From IMG/VR virus record IMGVR_UViG_3300021062_000016, positions 1 through 61,788 of that record: 61,788 bases of DNA. One strand, given 5' to 3'. The translations under genes and the position numbers were made by a program. How positions within the stretch are numbered: position 1 is the stretch's first letter; each line of letters begins with the position of its first letter. Source of the DNA: a virus. Below are positions 5,596 through 12,176 of this stretch, in pieces. Below the pieces are notes generated by a model. That model did not search any database. It had not been told where the DNA came from and saw nothing but the letters and a program-made list of their open reading frames with translations.

Positions 5596-6161
5596 GCGCG
5601 GCCTCTGTAGTCGAACGACGCCAACAAGCGGTCCCAATTTTCGCCATGGGTGCTGTTCGGGAAATCCAGTTGCTTCTTGCTGGTGATGCCGAGAACCTCT
5701 TTCAGTGTGAGGTCCGCAGCTTCAGGCGACAAACATTTGCCGTCGATGTAGTGACGGTCCCATATCTTCGGGTACGTCTCGGCAAGCCAGATTTGGAAGC
5801 CCTCGTCTTGAAGCTTGATTGCAGCCTGACGGCTTCTCGGTAGATCCCGGAAAGGTGTGCGGGGCTTATCCTGCGCTTTGCCTTCCGCGTCTTGGGGCTC
5901 GGGTAGCGGGTCATGAGCGAGCGCAGACCCATTCTCTACAGGCGCGCAAGCGCCTGCCCATTTCTTGAACGCATCCTCAGATATTCTGGTAATCGCAACG
6001 TACTTCTTAGCGCCGTCTAGCGACGGCGGAACACCCAAGACAACTTGGTTCGCCTCCCACAGCTCTAGGGGCATCTCTACGGTGACGCGCGCCACAGCGA
6101 GCTTGGTCAGGTACTCGACCTTCGTGTAATAGCCGCCGAGGACTGCGGGACGGTCGGACAC
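5592..6161 (-). CDS. Hypothetical phage protein (189 aa)
   Basis: The N-terminal half has strands with WEANQVVLGVPPSLD; the C-terminal half has SRQAAIKLQDEGFQIWLAE, then EAADLTLKEVLGI and a WDRLLASF end, a layout I associate with uncharacterised alphaproteobacterial phage proteins next to SSB. The two halves are joined by a charged linker encoded around hairpin 5939-5956. It may be a replication or recombination accessory by position. Confidence 0.6.
   Translation of the reverse strand: MSDRPAVLGGYYTKVEYLTKLAVARVTVEMPLELWEANQVVLGVPPSLDGAKKYVAITRISEDAFKKWAGACAPVENGSALAHDPLPEPQDAEGKAQDKPRTPFRDLPRSRQAAIKLQDEGFQIWLAETYPKIWDRHYIDGKCLSPEAADLTLKEVLGITSKKQLDFPNSTHGENWDRLLASFDYRGRA
5939..5956. repeat. 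Tetraloop palindrome (CAGGCGC, GCAA)
   Basis: Perfect 7-bp stem in the linker region of the 189-residue gene. Confidence 0.8.
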
Positions 6162-6164
6162 GGG

Positions 6165-6587
6165 TTAGCGCCACTCCGGGCTGAATGGGATTGGATCGTC
6201 GTCCATGTGGGCGGGGCCTTGGCCCTTAGGGGCCGTGCTCGGCTTCCCATCCAGCAGAATCAACTCCGCACCGAAGCCCTGTAGCACCACCTCGGTCGAG
6301 TATTTGTCGTTGCCGTCCTTGTCCTGCCACTTCCGGGTTTGAAGCTGACCGGCCAGGTACACCTTCGATCCTTTGCGGGTGTACTTCTCCGCAATCTCAG
6401 CCAAAGGCCCGAAGATGACGACGCGGTGAAACTCCGTCCGCTCCTTCTTCTCGCCCGTGGCTTTGTCCTTCCAACTTTCGGAAGTCGCCACGGAGACGTT
6501 GGCGACCTTGCCGCCGTTCTGCATTGTCCTAACCTCGGGGTCTCTTCCGAGATTGCCGATCAGCATGACGCGATTGAGAGATGCCAT
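6165..6587 (-). CDS. ssb: Single-stranded DNA-binding protein
   Basis: 140 residues from ATG 6587 (AGGA upstream). The OB fold is plain: [19 protein letters not shown], a strand with [33 protein letters not shown] and the closing strand TEVVLQGFG. The C-terminus carries DDDPIPF, the acidic tip that recruits partner proteins in bacterial SSBs, followed here by five extra residues. It acts in phage replication and, with the adjacent Erf, in single-strand annealing. Confidence 0.95.
   Translation of the reverse strand: MASLNRVMLIGNLGRDPEVRTMQNGGKVANVSVATSESWKDKATGEKKERTEFHRVVIFGPLAEIAEKYTRKGSKVYLAGQLQTRKWQDKDGNDKYSTEVVLQGFGAELILLDGKPSTAPKGQGPAHMDDDPIPFSPEWR
6221..6234. repeat. Tetraloop palindrome (GGCCC, TTAG)
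   Basis: Perfect 5-bp stem in the linker before the acidic tip of ssb. Confidence 0.7.
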
Positions 6588-6592
6588 TGGTC

Positions 6593-7333
6593 CTATTCCG
6601 CTGCGTGTTGAATTGGTGCCTTCGCCTGTTCGCATTTCGAGAGCCAGGCTTCCATTGCCTTGGGGTTGCCCAGTTGCGTAGCAACCTTGAGGGCTTCCCC
6701 CCTCAATCCCGTTCCATCGGGGCCGGTCCACTCATTCGTGAAGATGGTCGCCACTTTGATGAACAGCGGCTTTCTGTCGTTCAGGAGGGCTAAAAGCTGC
6801 TCCCAATCAGAGCAGGCGTGGATTTCACGCATGACCTCGCGGACTTCCACCTTCACAGCAGAGATGCCGGGAGGGTTCTTGCCCTGGGTTGGGTCTGGGA
6901 AGTGTTCCGGGGCGCGGTCGCCGTTCGTCCGGTGCGTGCCGTTCTGCACAGCCGCGTTGCCATCATCGTCCTCAGCAATCACCCCAAGGGCTGCGGAGAG
7001 GGCGTACCGCCGCCCATACGAGATACCGGAGCCGACGCCGTGAGCGTCACGCTTGGAGAGCGGGACCACGATGGGGCCGAAGTCGATGAACTGGCCGGAC
7101 TCGTGCGCGATCCTGGTAACGACGGAGACGCCATCGGGCGTAAGCCCGACATCCTGGAGAGCAACCAGCTTGTTGTCCGATAGGGGTTTGCGAACGGCCT
7201 CCCACACCGAGGACAGGTCCGCGTACTTAGACTTGAAGTGCGGGTTGGTTGAGTCCTTCACCGCCGGCTGCAGAGCTGCTTGCGCCTTTTGCAGGGCCGC
7301 AAAGAGTTTCTCGGTTGTCTCACTGGTTCGCAT
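6593..7333 (-). CDS. erf: Erf-family single-strand annealing recombinase
   Basis: 246 residues; a GGAGGAAG precedes the ATG. The N-terminal 130 residues show the ERF signature: [20 protein letters not shown], then [19 protein letters not shown] and a [18 protein letters not shown] segment. P22 Erf and relatives form rings on single-stranded DNA and promote annealing, allowing genome circularisation and recombination. The C-terminal part after about residue 150 is a separate helical region. Next to ssb, as is usual. Confidence 0.93.
   Translation of the reverse strand: MRTSETTEKLFAALQKAQAALQPAVKDSTNPHFKSKYADLSSVWEAVRKPLSDNKLVALQDVGLTPDGVSVVTRIAHESGQFIDFGPIVVPLSKRDAHGVGSGISYGRRYALSAALGVIAEDDDGNAAVQNGTHRTNGDRAPEHFPDPTQGKNPPGISAVKVEVREVMREIHACSDWEQLLALLNDRKPLFIKVATIFTNEWTGPDGTGLRGEALKVATQLGNPKAMEAWLSKCEQAKAPIQHAAE
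7134..7149. repeat. Tetraloop palindrome (TCGGGC, GTAA)
   Basis: Perfect 6-bp stem inside erf, in the LTPDG region. Confidence 0.75.
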
Positions 7334-7424
7334 TTACTTCCTCCGTCCTCTTCCTGAGAGCGCGCAAGCGCTCTGCTTCCAACTTGATGGCCCAATAAAG
7401 TCTGATCCGTGTGACGTAGTGCAT
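7320..7424 (-). CDS. Possible 34-residue protein ahead of erf
   Basis: Frame from ATG 7424 to TGA 7322-7320, overlapping the erf start by 14 bases. The peptide begins MHYVTRIRLYWAIKLEAERL and is strongly basic and helical. No clear Shine-Dalgarno precedes it. Hairpin 7357-7374 lies inside. It may be a coupled leader for erf. Confidence 0.35.
   Translation of the reverse strand: MHYVTRIRLYWAIKLEAERLRALRKRTEEVNANQ
7357..7374. repeat. Tetraloop palindrome (AGAGCGC, GCAA)
   Basis: Perfect 7-bp stem between two genes, just upstream of erf. Confidence 0.8.
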
Positions 7425-7434
7425 GGGGGTAGTC

Positions 7435-7448
7435 GCCGCTTACGCGGC
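7435..7448. repeat. Tetraloop palindrome (GCCGC, TTAC)
   Basis: Perfect 5-bp stem immediately after the stop of the 153-residue gene, leftward direction. Confidence 0.8.
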
Positions 7449-7449
7449 T

Positions 7450-7911
7450 TCAGAAGGGCACAAGGTCCTCTTGGGCGGGCGCGGTCGAGGTCGTGGCCTT
7501 AACCTCGATTTCATCGTTCGTGATTTCGAGACCGCTGGTGCTCTCCAAGTCACGGTGCCGTTGCTGAGCTTCGTGCTCGTACTCGAACGTCTCGTTGACC
7601 TTGAGACCCCGGTACTCGCCGTGGAGGCGCCACACCTTCTTGGTCTCCGGTGCGGCGGGAACGCTGGCGGTCATCGAGTAGGACTCCATGCCGACCCGCA
7701 GCGCATTGCCGTCCTTATCGCGAATGACGACGTTCTTCAGCGAGCGGTCGCAGTAGTCGAGTCCGACCGTGACCCCGGACAACTTGATTTGCTCAGCAGA
7801 CTTGATCGTTTCCCATTTCATTTTCGTTCCTTTCAGAAACAGCCCATAACAACCAGCCCAGATGCTCACCAACCCGAGGGTATCGAGGATGAAGGCCTTG
7901 GCGTCTGTCAT
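7450..7911 (-). CDS. Hypothetical protein with two plausible starts
   Basis: The long form (153 residues) starts at ATG 7911, overlapping the upstream stop as ATGA, and opens with a hydrophobic segment (AFILDTLGLVSIWAGCYGLF) able to cross the membrane. The short form (123 residues) starts at MKWETIKSAEQIK, ATG 7821, with AAGGA seven bases upstream. The soluble part reads GVTVGLDYCDRSLKNVVIRD and is beta rich. I do not recognise it. Either one gene makes anchored and soluble forms, or the first 30 codons are a small membrane peptide fused in frame. Confidence 0.6.
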   Translation of the reverse strand: MTDAKAFILDTLGLVSIWAGCYGLFLKGTKMKWETIKSAEQIKLSGVTVGLDYCDRSLKNVVIRDKDGNALRVGMESYSMTASVPAAPETKKVWRLHGEYRGLKVNETFEYEHEAQQRHRDLESTSGLEITNDEIEVKATTSTAPAQEDLVPF

Positions 7912-8201
7912 GCGACATCCCGGTATCCAAGGATGTCGGCCAAGTGCTCGCGCTGTTCCTCAGGCGTCTTGTGCGAGAGTATCCAAGCGCGGGCCTTTTC
8001 CATCGACGCGGCGAAGGTGGGAGCCTCGAAGTCTTGTTTTGTCGCGTCGCCGAGCGTAATGCGGCAGCAAGCGTTTGGTTTGACGCCGGGCGTATAGTGC
8101 ATCCGATCGACAGAAACGTAGCTAGTCAGGCGGATGCCGCGCGCCATGCACTCTTGCCGAGCCCACTTCACGAAGTCGTCAATCTGCTGTTCCATTGTCA
8201 T
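7908..8201 (-). CDS. Hypothetical protein (97 aa)
   Basis: GGAG lies seven bases before ATG 8201. Mostly helical with a central strand pair (RLTSYVSVDRMHYTPG, ACCRITLGD). Family unknown. Coupled to its downstream neighbour by an ATGA overlap. Confidence 0.6.
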   Translation of the reverse strand: MTMEQQIDDFVKWARQECMARGIRLTSYVSVDRMHYTPGVKPNACCRITLGDATKQDFEAPTFAASMEKARAWILSHKTPEEQREHLADILGYRDVA

Positions 8202-8204
8202 GCC

Positions 8205-8489
8205 CTACTCCGCCGCCGCTACTTCACGCGCGTAAGCGCGCTTTCCATCCCTATAATCGTTGTCGTCCTCCAGATCCCTCATCCACCCTCTGACTGAATC
8301 CCCCAGGATGTCGTGCTCATGGGAGTTGATGAGGCTGCGGAACTCCTCCATCAGGTCGTCGGGGCTTTGCTTGAGCGTCTTGATTTCCAACAGGGCGCCG
8401 TAGACCTCGACCTTCATTTCCCTGAGATGTCTGGAAATGATTCTCTCTGCTGCGAGTAGGATGGCTTTGTCGTCAGAGGGGAGGTGCAT
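8205..8489 (-). CDS. Hypothetical helical protein (94 aa)
   Basis: Helical throughout (LLAAERIISRHLREMKVEVY, MEEFRSLINSHEHDI) with an acidic stretch DLEDDND. Hairpin 8227-8240 encodes part of the C-terminal KRAYARE. Not recognised. Confidence 0.6.
   Translation of the reverse strand: MHLPSDDKAILLAAERIISRHLREMKVEVYGALLEIKTLKQSPDDLMEEFRSLINSHEHDILGDSVRGWMRDLEDDNDYRDGKRAYAREVAAAE
8227..8240. repeat. Tetraloop palindrome (CGCGC, GTAA)
   Basis: Perfect 5-bp stem in the 3' end of the 94-residue gene. Confidence 0.8.
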
Positions 8490-8491
8490 CG

Positions 8492-8773
8492 TTAGGCTCC
8501 TTGGGCTTCGCGGCGCTTACGCGCCAGAATGAGCTTGCGGGCCTCGCGCTTGTCCGACTTGCTCAGCGACAAGCCGCGCCGATAGCGGTCGATTAGGCAG
8601 TCCTCGTAGGCGATGCGGTGCTGGTCGAGTTCGTCGGCGGTGAAGGTCGGACCCGGACCCTGATCGACCAGAGCCTGCCGAGCCCCTTCCTTACGCTGCG
8701 TAAGCAGCGCCTCTTGGCCCATCTCTTCCATAATCCACTCTCCCCTTGGTATGTCGCGTGCGGTGATAAGCAT
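8492..8773 (-). CDS. Hypothetical protein (93 aa)
   Basis: Start taken at MLITARDIPRGEW, five bases after the stop of the small membrane gene. Charged, helical; the end KREARKLILARKRREAQGA is strongly basic and is encoded partly by hairpin 8512-8525. A second hairpin, 8694-8709, lies in its first third. A nucleic-acid-binding role is possible but unproven. Confidence 0.55.
   Translation of the reverse strand: MLITARDIPRGEWIMEEMGQEALLTQRKEGARQALVDQGPGPTFTADELDQHRIAYEDCLIDRYRRGLSLSKSDKREARKLILARKRREAQGA
8512..8525. repeat. Tetraloop palindrome (GGCGC, TTAC)
   Basis: Perfect 5-bp stem, 3' end of the 93-residue gene. Confidence 0.8.
8694..8709. repeat. Tetraloop palindrome (CGCTGC, GTAA)
   Basis: Perfect 6-bp stem inside the 93-residue gene. 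Confidence 0.8.
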
Positions 8774-8778
8774 CTCGC

Positions 8779-8868
8779 TCACTCGTAAAACCCCAACCCC
8801 CACAGAATCTTCGGCCCCCACACGATCAGGGCCATGGCGAGGAGAGCGATGAAGAGGGCGCCTTTCAC
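8779..8868 (-). CDS. Single-pass membrane micropeptide (29 aa)
   Basis: GTG start at 8868 overlaps the upstream stop as GTGA. The peptide VKGALFIALLAMALIVWGPK plus nine more residues is one transmembrane helix with a positive N-terminus. Small membrane peptides in early temperate operons often modify the host envelope or exclude other phages; the role here is unknown. Confidence 0.6.
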   Translation of the reverse strand: MKGALFIALLAMALIVWGPKILWGLGFYE

Positions 8869-9257
8869 GGCGCACCGACGATGGCTTTGCGGACGGCGGA
8901 CTCTGCAGTCAGCATCGTTGAGTGCGAAACCTTCAGCACCCAGCCGTCGTGGTCTGACTCCGACCACCGCGCAACGCGCGTGAACATGTCGAGCGCGGCA
9001 AGCAGTTCTGGCGCTCCAGCGATCAGGCGGGCGTTGGCTTCGGCCACGCGGGGGTCGTCGGTATTGCCGCCCTGAACCTTTGCAACGCGGGCAACATCAG
9101 GGCCGTGCACCAGGCAGAAGTGGTCGCCGAAGTTGCTGGACCTGGTGGCGCGCTTAGAAGCCGACCACGGCCCCGGTGTAAACGATGACCCAGCCGCCGT
9201 CGTGGGAGAGGGGCTATGTGCCGGGGGAGTGGCACCGAGGGCGGCTGGGGTTCTCAT
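8865..9257 (-). CDS. Common phage accessory protein (FTPGPW/AEANARLI type)
   Basis: 130 residues from MRTPAALG, with GGAG six bases upstream; a second ATG four codons earlier is possible. The FTPGPW motif followed by AEANARLIAGAPELLAAL is the signature of a very common but uncharacterised family of small temperate-phage proteins. It is the first gene after the left promoter, so it should be expressed immediately after infection or induction. Confidence 0.7.
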   Translation of the reverse strand: MRTPAALGATPPAHSPSPTTAAGSSFTPGPWSASKRATRSSNFGDHFCLVHGPDVARVAKVQGGNTDDPRVAEANARLIAGAPELLAALDMFTRVARWSESDHDGWVLKVSHSTMLTAESAVRKAIVGAP

Positions 9258-9287
9258 CGCAGGCTCCATTCGGTAGGAACGGAGCCA

Positions 9288-9316
9288 ACTATACGCACGC
9301 GTATAAACCGACGCAA
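9288..9316 (-). promoter_or_regulatory. Leftward early promoter (PL-like)
   Basis: On the minus strand, TTGCGT (9316-9311), a 17-base spacer and TATAGT (9293-9288). It is nearly the same sequence as the rightward promoter at 10067-10095, including the operator in the spacer. Predicted start near 9281, giving a 24-base leader with GGAG before ATG 9257. Confidence 0.75.
9290..9305. promoter_or_regulatory. Operator site, TATACGC AC GCGTATA
   Basis: Perfect 7-bp inverted repeat with a two-base centre lying over the spacer and -10 of the leftward promoter. Same half-site as the sites at 9324, 10046 and 10078. Probable target of the repressor. Confidence 0.75.
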
Positions 9317-9323
9317 GCGAAAT

Positions 9324-9339
9324 TATGCGTTAACGTATA
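9324..9339. promoter_or_regulatory. Second left operator (one mismatch)
   Basis: TATGCGT TA ACGTATA, upstream of the leftward -35, centred 34 bases from the first site. The right side has the same two-site arrangement. Confidence 0.6.
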
Positions 9340-9342
9340 AAA

Positions 9343-10026
9343 TTATTCTGGTGCGTATTTCCCGGTGACGCGGGCGGTGATCCGGAGCTCTTCGTCTTCC
9401 GGCACGGCTTCAAGGAGAATGGGCGCTTGGTGATCGGGATGGTCGGACCTAGGCCAGAGATAATGCCGGCCGTCCTGAAGGACATATTCTTTGATTGTGG
9501 CCTCGACCTGCCCAGTCTTATCCCTGCGCTGGCAGACCACTTTCTCGCCGGGCAGGGGGTCCCGGGCGAGATCCAAGTAAGAGACAACAATGACGAACGA
9601 ACCGTCCGGATAATAGCGATTCATGGACGGGCCCTTTACTTGCAGAGCCCTGCGGGGGATGCCCGGAAACCTATTGTCTTCAGGCACTTGGATAGCAAAT
9701 TGCTGGTCGAACGGCCATTCTATGGCTTCCTGCCAAACGCCTGCCTCAACCGCACCTACAACTGGCACGGAATTAAGGTTAACACCCGATATTAATGTCG
9801 GGAAGCCCAGAAACTCGTCCACGGAACGGCAACCTGCGATGGTGGCAAGCGTTCGTAGCGCCGGATATTCCGGCTCGTCCGTCCCCGCCTCCCACCGGCT
9901 TACCGTCGGTTGAGAGACCTTTAGTTTCGCTGCGAACTGACTTTGATTCAGTTTCAGTTTTTCACGCAACTCGACAACTAGGTCGCGAACTTTTCTCGGC
10001 CGCCTCTGCATCTCCGGATGATGCAT
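9343..10026 (-). CDS. cI: LexA/CI-type phage repressor
   Basis: 227 residues. N-terminal XRE helix-turn-helix (LRLNQSQ-type: KLNQSQFAAKLKVSQPTVSRW), then a linker and an S24 peptidase domain: cleavage-site region VGAVEAGVW, catalytic serine in KGPSMNRYYPDGS and catalytic lysine in PGEKVVCQ. Such repressors hold lysogeny by binding paired operators and self-cleave after DNA damage through RecA. The operators found on both sides of the gene fit this. A start five codons later (MQRRPRK) is possible. No good Shine-Dalgarno is visible at either start. Confidence 0.93.
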   Translation of the reverse strand: MHHPEMQRRPRKVRDLVVELREKLKLNQSQFAAKLKVSQPTVSRWEAGTDEPEYPALRTLATIAGCRSVDEFLGFPTLISGVNLNSVPVVGAVEAGVWQEAIEWPFDQQFAIQVPEDNRFPGIPRRALQVKGPSMNRYYPDGSFVIVVSYLDLARDPLPGEKVVCQRRDKTGQVEATIKEYVLQDGRHYLWPRSDHPDHQAPILLEAVPEDEELRITARVTGKYAPE

Positions 10027-10045
10027 GCGACCCTACGGGGCGTCC

Positions 10046-10061
10046 AATACGCATGCGTATT
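10046..10061. promoter_or_regulatory. Operator site, AATACGC AT GCGTATT
   Basis: Perfect 16-base palindrome between repressor and cro, upstream of the rightward -35. Probable repressor/Cro target controlling the repressor promoter. Confidence 0.7.
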
Positions 10062-10066
10062 TTTCC

Positions 10067-10095
10067 TTGCGCGGGTTTATACGTGAGCGTATAAG
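10067..10095 (+). promoter_or_regulatory. Rightward early promoter (PR-like)
   Basis: TTGCGC (10067-10072), 17-base spacer, TATAAG (10090-10095), overlapped by an operator. The cro ATG is only seven bases past the -10, so the message would start at or next to the AUG: a leaderless transcript. Confidence 0.75.
10078..10093. promoter_or_regulatory. Operator site within PR (TATACG TGAG CGTATA)
   Basis: Six-base arms with a four-base centre, in the same register as the other sites; covers the spacer and -10 of the rightward promoter. Confidence 0.7.
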
Positions 10096-10102
10096 TGAAG
10101 CC

Positions 10103-10327
10103 ATGCACCCGATCCGCCGCTTGCGAACCAAGGTCTTGAAAATCAGCCAGTCCGCCATGGCGGCAGCGGCCAACGTGACGCAGGCGACGGTTTCCCGCTG
10201 GGAAAGCGGTGAATTGGAGCCGTCGCTGTCGGAGCTGCTGGCGATCAAGGCGAGGTACGGCCGGCGCGTGAACCTGAGCGCGCTGCAGGCGAAGGACCAG
10301 GCCGAAATCAAGGCGAGGGCGTCGTGA
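10103..10327 (+). CDS. cro: Cro-like XRE regulator
   Basis: 74 residues. One helix-turn-helix (ISQSAMAAAANVTQATVSRW followed by ESGELEPSLSEL) fills most of the protein; the recognition-helix pattern TQATVSRW parallels SQPTVSRW of the repressor, so both probably read the same operators. Opposite in direction to the repressor. There is no convincing Shine-Dalgarno, and the promoter position implies a leaderless mRNA. Confidence 0.85.
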   Translation: MHPIRRLRTKVLKISQSAMAAAANVTQATVSRWESGELEPSLSELLAIKARYGRRVNLSALQAKDQAEIKARAS

Positions 10328-10331
10328 GCGA

Positions 10332-10658
10332 CTACCTCGGATTCACCTGCCGTCGTTCGTGCGACCCACAGGCTGGGTCGTGGCAGACCCACACTTCGAC
10401 GGCACCGTTCTGCTTGGAGCTTTCGAACCGCAGGGTGCGGTTCCCGCATTTGCGACAGACATCGGCCGGCGACTTGCCGCTGAGCAAATCGGCCATCTTC
10501 ACTTCCAGCGCCGCGACCCGCGCATCGAGATTGCCCGTACCCTCGATTGCCGCAATCCGGCGTTCCAGGTCCACGATTCGCTTGACCCACTTCCATGCCC
10601 ATTTCACCGCACCGACGGCGGTTTCGGGGATGTCCGATGGCTGATCCGACTGTGACAT
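10332..10658 (-). CDS. Coiled-coil plus zinc-ribbon protein, opposite to the early right genes
   Basis: 108 residues. An amphipathic start (AVGAVKWAWKWVKRIVDLE) leads into a coiled coil (RRIAAIEGTGNLDARVAALE) and a C-terminal zinc ribbon, CRKCG then CHDPAC. It lies convergent to cro (5-base gap) and divergent from the 10637 gene, whose start it overlaps. A leftward gene here would be read in the lysogen rather than from PR, so it may be a lysogenic accessory gene. Confidence 0.65.
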   Translation of the reverse strand: MSQSDQPSDIPETAVGAVKWAWKWVKRIVDLERRIAAIEGTGNLDARVAALEVKMADLLSGKSPADVCRKCGNRTLRFESSKQNGAVEVWVCHDPACGSHERRQVNPR

Positions 10659-10894
10659 CGCGAAGCTCCGAACTGCTGGAAAGCACAGCGTACCCCGGCG
10701 CCGTCCACAATTGGGAGTCCGTCCTGGTGCAGCTAACCCTGCTGCCGCTCCTCAACGGCAACACCATGCTCTCCCTCCGGAGAGGGGATTCCACCCTTCG
10801 CATCGAACTACCTCCCCATTCCTGCGCAAACCTCGCGCGTCAGCTTGCCGAGCGTGGCGCCGTCGGCGTCACTCCGCAGCCGGAGGCCGCATGA
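10637..10894 (+). CDS. Hypothetical protein (85 aa)
   Basis: Starts MADPTVTSRSSELLE after GGGGA. It has a strand pattern (VLVQLTLLPLLNGNTMLSLR, STLRIELPP) and a C-terminal helix. Not recognised. First rightward gene of the early right cluster after the opposed zinc-ribbon gene. Confidence 0.55.
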   Translation: MADPTVTSRSSELLESTAYPGAVHNWESVLVQLTLLPLLNGNTMLSLRRGDSTLRIELPPHSCANLARQLAERGAVGVTPQPEAA

Positions 10895-11091
10895 CTCTCC
10901 CCCGCATCAAAGACGGCGAGACCTTCCAAGTAACTCGGCTCCGCTCGCATCGCTTGGGCTGCTGTGATTGCGGTTTGGTCCATGACCTTGAATTTAAGAT
11001 TCGCCGCATCGGCGCCGGCCACAAGTTGTTCATCCGCGCCACCAGGAATGCCCGTGCGACTGCCGCAGAGCGACGGGGCAAGGCCGCATGA
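10891..11091 (+). CDS. Small zinc-binding-like protein (66 aa)
   Basis: ATGA overlap with the preceding gene. The core GCCDCGLVHDLEFKI is typical of a widespread small phage family with a CCDCG...H set, possibly metal binding. Function unknown. Confidence 0.6.
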   Translation: MTLPRIKDGETFQVTRLRSHRLGCCDCGLVHDLEFKIRRIGAGHKLFIRATRNARATAAERRGKAA

Positions 11092-11357
11092 ACCGCCGCT
11101 CTCCCAAACACCGCCCCCGCAGCTTTCTGGAACTTGCTCAGGCAGCCGCCCGCGACACCCACCTACCTTCACCGGAGCCGCACATGAGAACAGCCATACA
11201 AACGGACGAAGACGACCGTCGCTACATCCGCCAGCGCTGCCTTGAACTCGCCGCGGGCAGTCATCCGCGCCCGCCGCTGAACGTGATCATCGAGCAGGCG
11301 CAGCAGATGGAAGACTACATCTGCGGTTCGGCCAAGAAGCGGAGCCGCCGTGGTTAA
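11088..11357 (+). CDS. Hypothetical protein (89 aa)
   Basis: ATGA overlap. Basic N-terminus (MNRRSPKHRPRSF) and a helical C-terminal half (NVIIEQAQQMEDYIC) ending in a basic tail. Not recognised. Confidence 0.55.
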   Translation: MNRRSPKHRPRSFLELAQAAARDTHLPSPEPHMRTAIQTDEDDRRYIRQRCLELAAGSHPRPPLNVIIEQAQQMEDYICGSAKKRSRRG

Positions 11358-11421
11358 CAAGACCACCTCCGCAGGGCAGGGGACCTGCAGGACCGGAATC
11401 AGCGGTCCTCTGTCCTGCGGT

Positions 11422-11661
11422 TCATTCACCACTTTCGGCGCCCACCCCTTGGCGCCGCGCTCCCCCGTCAGGGAGCCTCGCCTCGACCGTCGCGGATGTA
11501 CCGGCGGCGAGGCCCGTTTCGGCGTTCGCACGCCATCTCTCCAGGCGTTTGCGCGCGGCGTACTCGGCACGCGCATTCCACGTCAAAACCAAGATGCGCT
11601 GCGTCAGCGCACCGAACTTCATCATTTTTCTCGTTCGTGGAGGGGCGTGTGACTTGCTCAC
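11422..11661 (-). CDS. Possible small basic protein (79 aa)
   Basis: GTG 11661 with GGGAGA upstream. The part RKMMKFGALTQRILVLTWNA followed by a basic helix (EYAARKRLERWRANAE) looks like protein; the C-terminal third is low complexity. It lies opposite to its neighbours. A rightward frame across the same stretch (GTG 11350) has poorer composition. The region may also be largely untranslated. Confidence 0.4.
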   Translation of the reverse strand: MSKSHAPPRTRKMMKFGALTQRILVLTWNARAEYAARKRLERWRANAETGLAAGTSATVEARLPDGGARRQGVGAESGE

Positions 11662-11673
11662 TGTCTCTCCCTG

Positions 11674-11698
11674 AAAAAAACCCCGCCTGGCAGCGGGG
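11674..11698 (-). terminator. Intrinsic terminator (leftward U7; perhaps bidirectional)
   Basis: Stem CCCCGC/GCGGGG (11681-11686, 11693-11698). On the minus strand it is followed by seven Us; on the plus strand by GUCUUUC. It separates the 10.6-11.4 kb genes from the 11.8 kb operon. No leftward gene is seen just upstream, so its main use may be rightward. Confidence 0.6.
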
Positions 11699-11722
11699 GT
11701 CTTTCGAACCGATGTTTTCAAT

Positions 11723-11759
11723 CCGTCCTTCTCGGAACCTTTTTTATTTCGAAGGACGG
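11723..11759 (+). promoter_or_regulatory. 5' UTR hairpin touching a Shine-Dalgarno
   Basis: Nine-base inverted repeat CCGTCCTTC (11723-11731) and GAAGGACGG (11751-11759) with a 19-base T-rich loop. The last bases of its 3' arm begin the GGGAGGAA that serves ATG 11766, so folding could affect translation of that gene. Confidence 0.5.
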
Positions 11760-11765
11760 GAGGAA

Positions 11766-12176
11766 ATGGCCGCACTTTCATCGGAGAGCGCCGTCAAGGC
11801 GCCGATATTTTCCAGGGAACGCAGCCTCAAGCGTGCACAGGAGAAGCTTCACGAGATCGTCAAGCCCATCGAGGCCGGCGATTCCAAGAAGACCCTGATT
11901 CGCCGGGCTCACCTCGCGCTTCTCAAGTACCTGCCCAAGATCAAGTACAGCCGTGTGAAGGACCTCTTCAACGCGGAGCAGCGGATCAGCGTCCGCGACT
12001 TCGAGACCGAAGCGATCATGGCTGCTTGGGAGGACTGGTTGGAGCGTTCGGAAAGCTGGCAATCACGGGGACTCCAGCGCACGCGGGACCTATTGGCGAG
12101 ACGGGGGATCACACGTGCCACGCCTGACGAGACTGCTTCTTCGAACCCTTCTTCTGCTGCCACTGCTGCTGATTAA
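11766..12176 (+). CDS. Hypothetical basic protein (136 aa)
   Basis: Strong GGGAGGAA before the ATG. Basic, helical (LKRAQEKLHEIVKPIEAG, RRAHLALLKYLPKIKYSRVK, then RISVRDFETEAIMAAWEDWL). The composition suggests nucleic-acid binding. First gene after the terminator and hairpin, so probably the head of an operon. No family recognised. Confidence 0.6.
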   Translation: MAALSSESAVKAPIFSRERSLKRAQEKLHEIVKPIEAGDSKKTLIRRAHLALLKYLPKIKYSRVKDLFNAEQRISVRDFETEAIMAAWEDWLERSESWQSRGLQRTRDLLARRGITRATPDETASSNPSSAATAAD

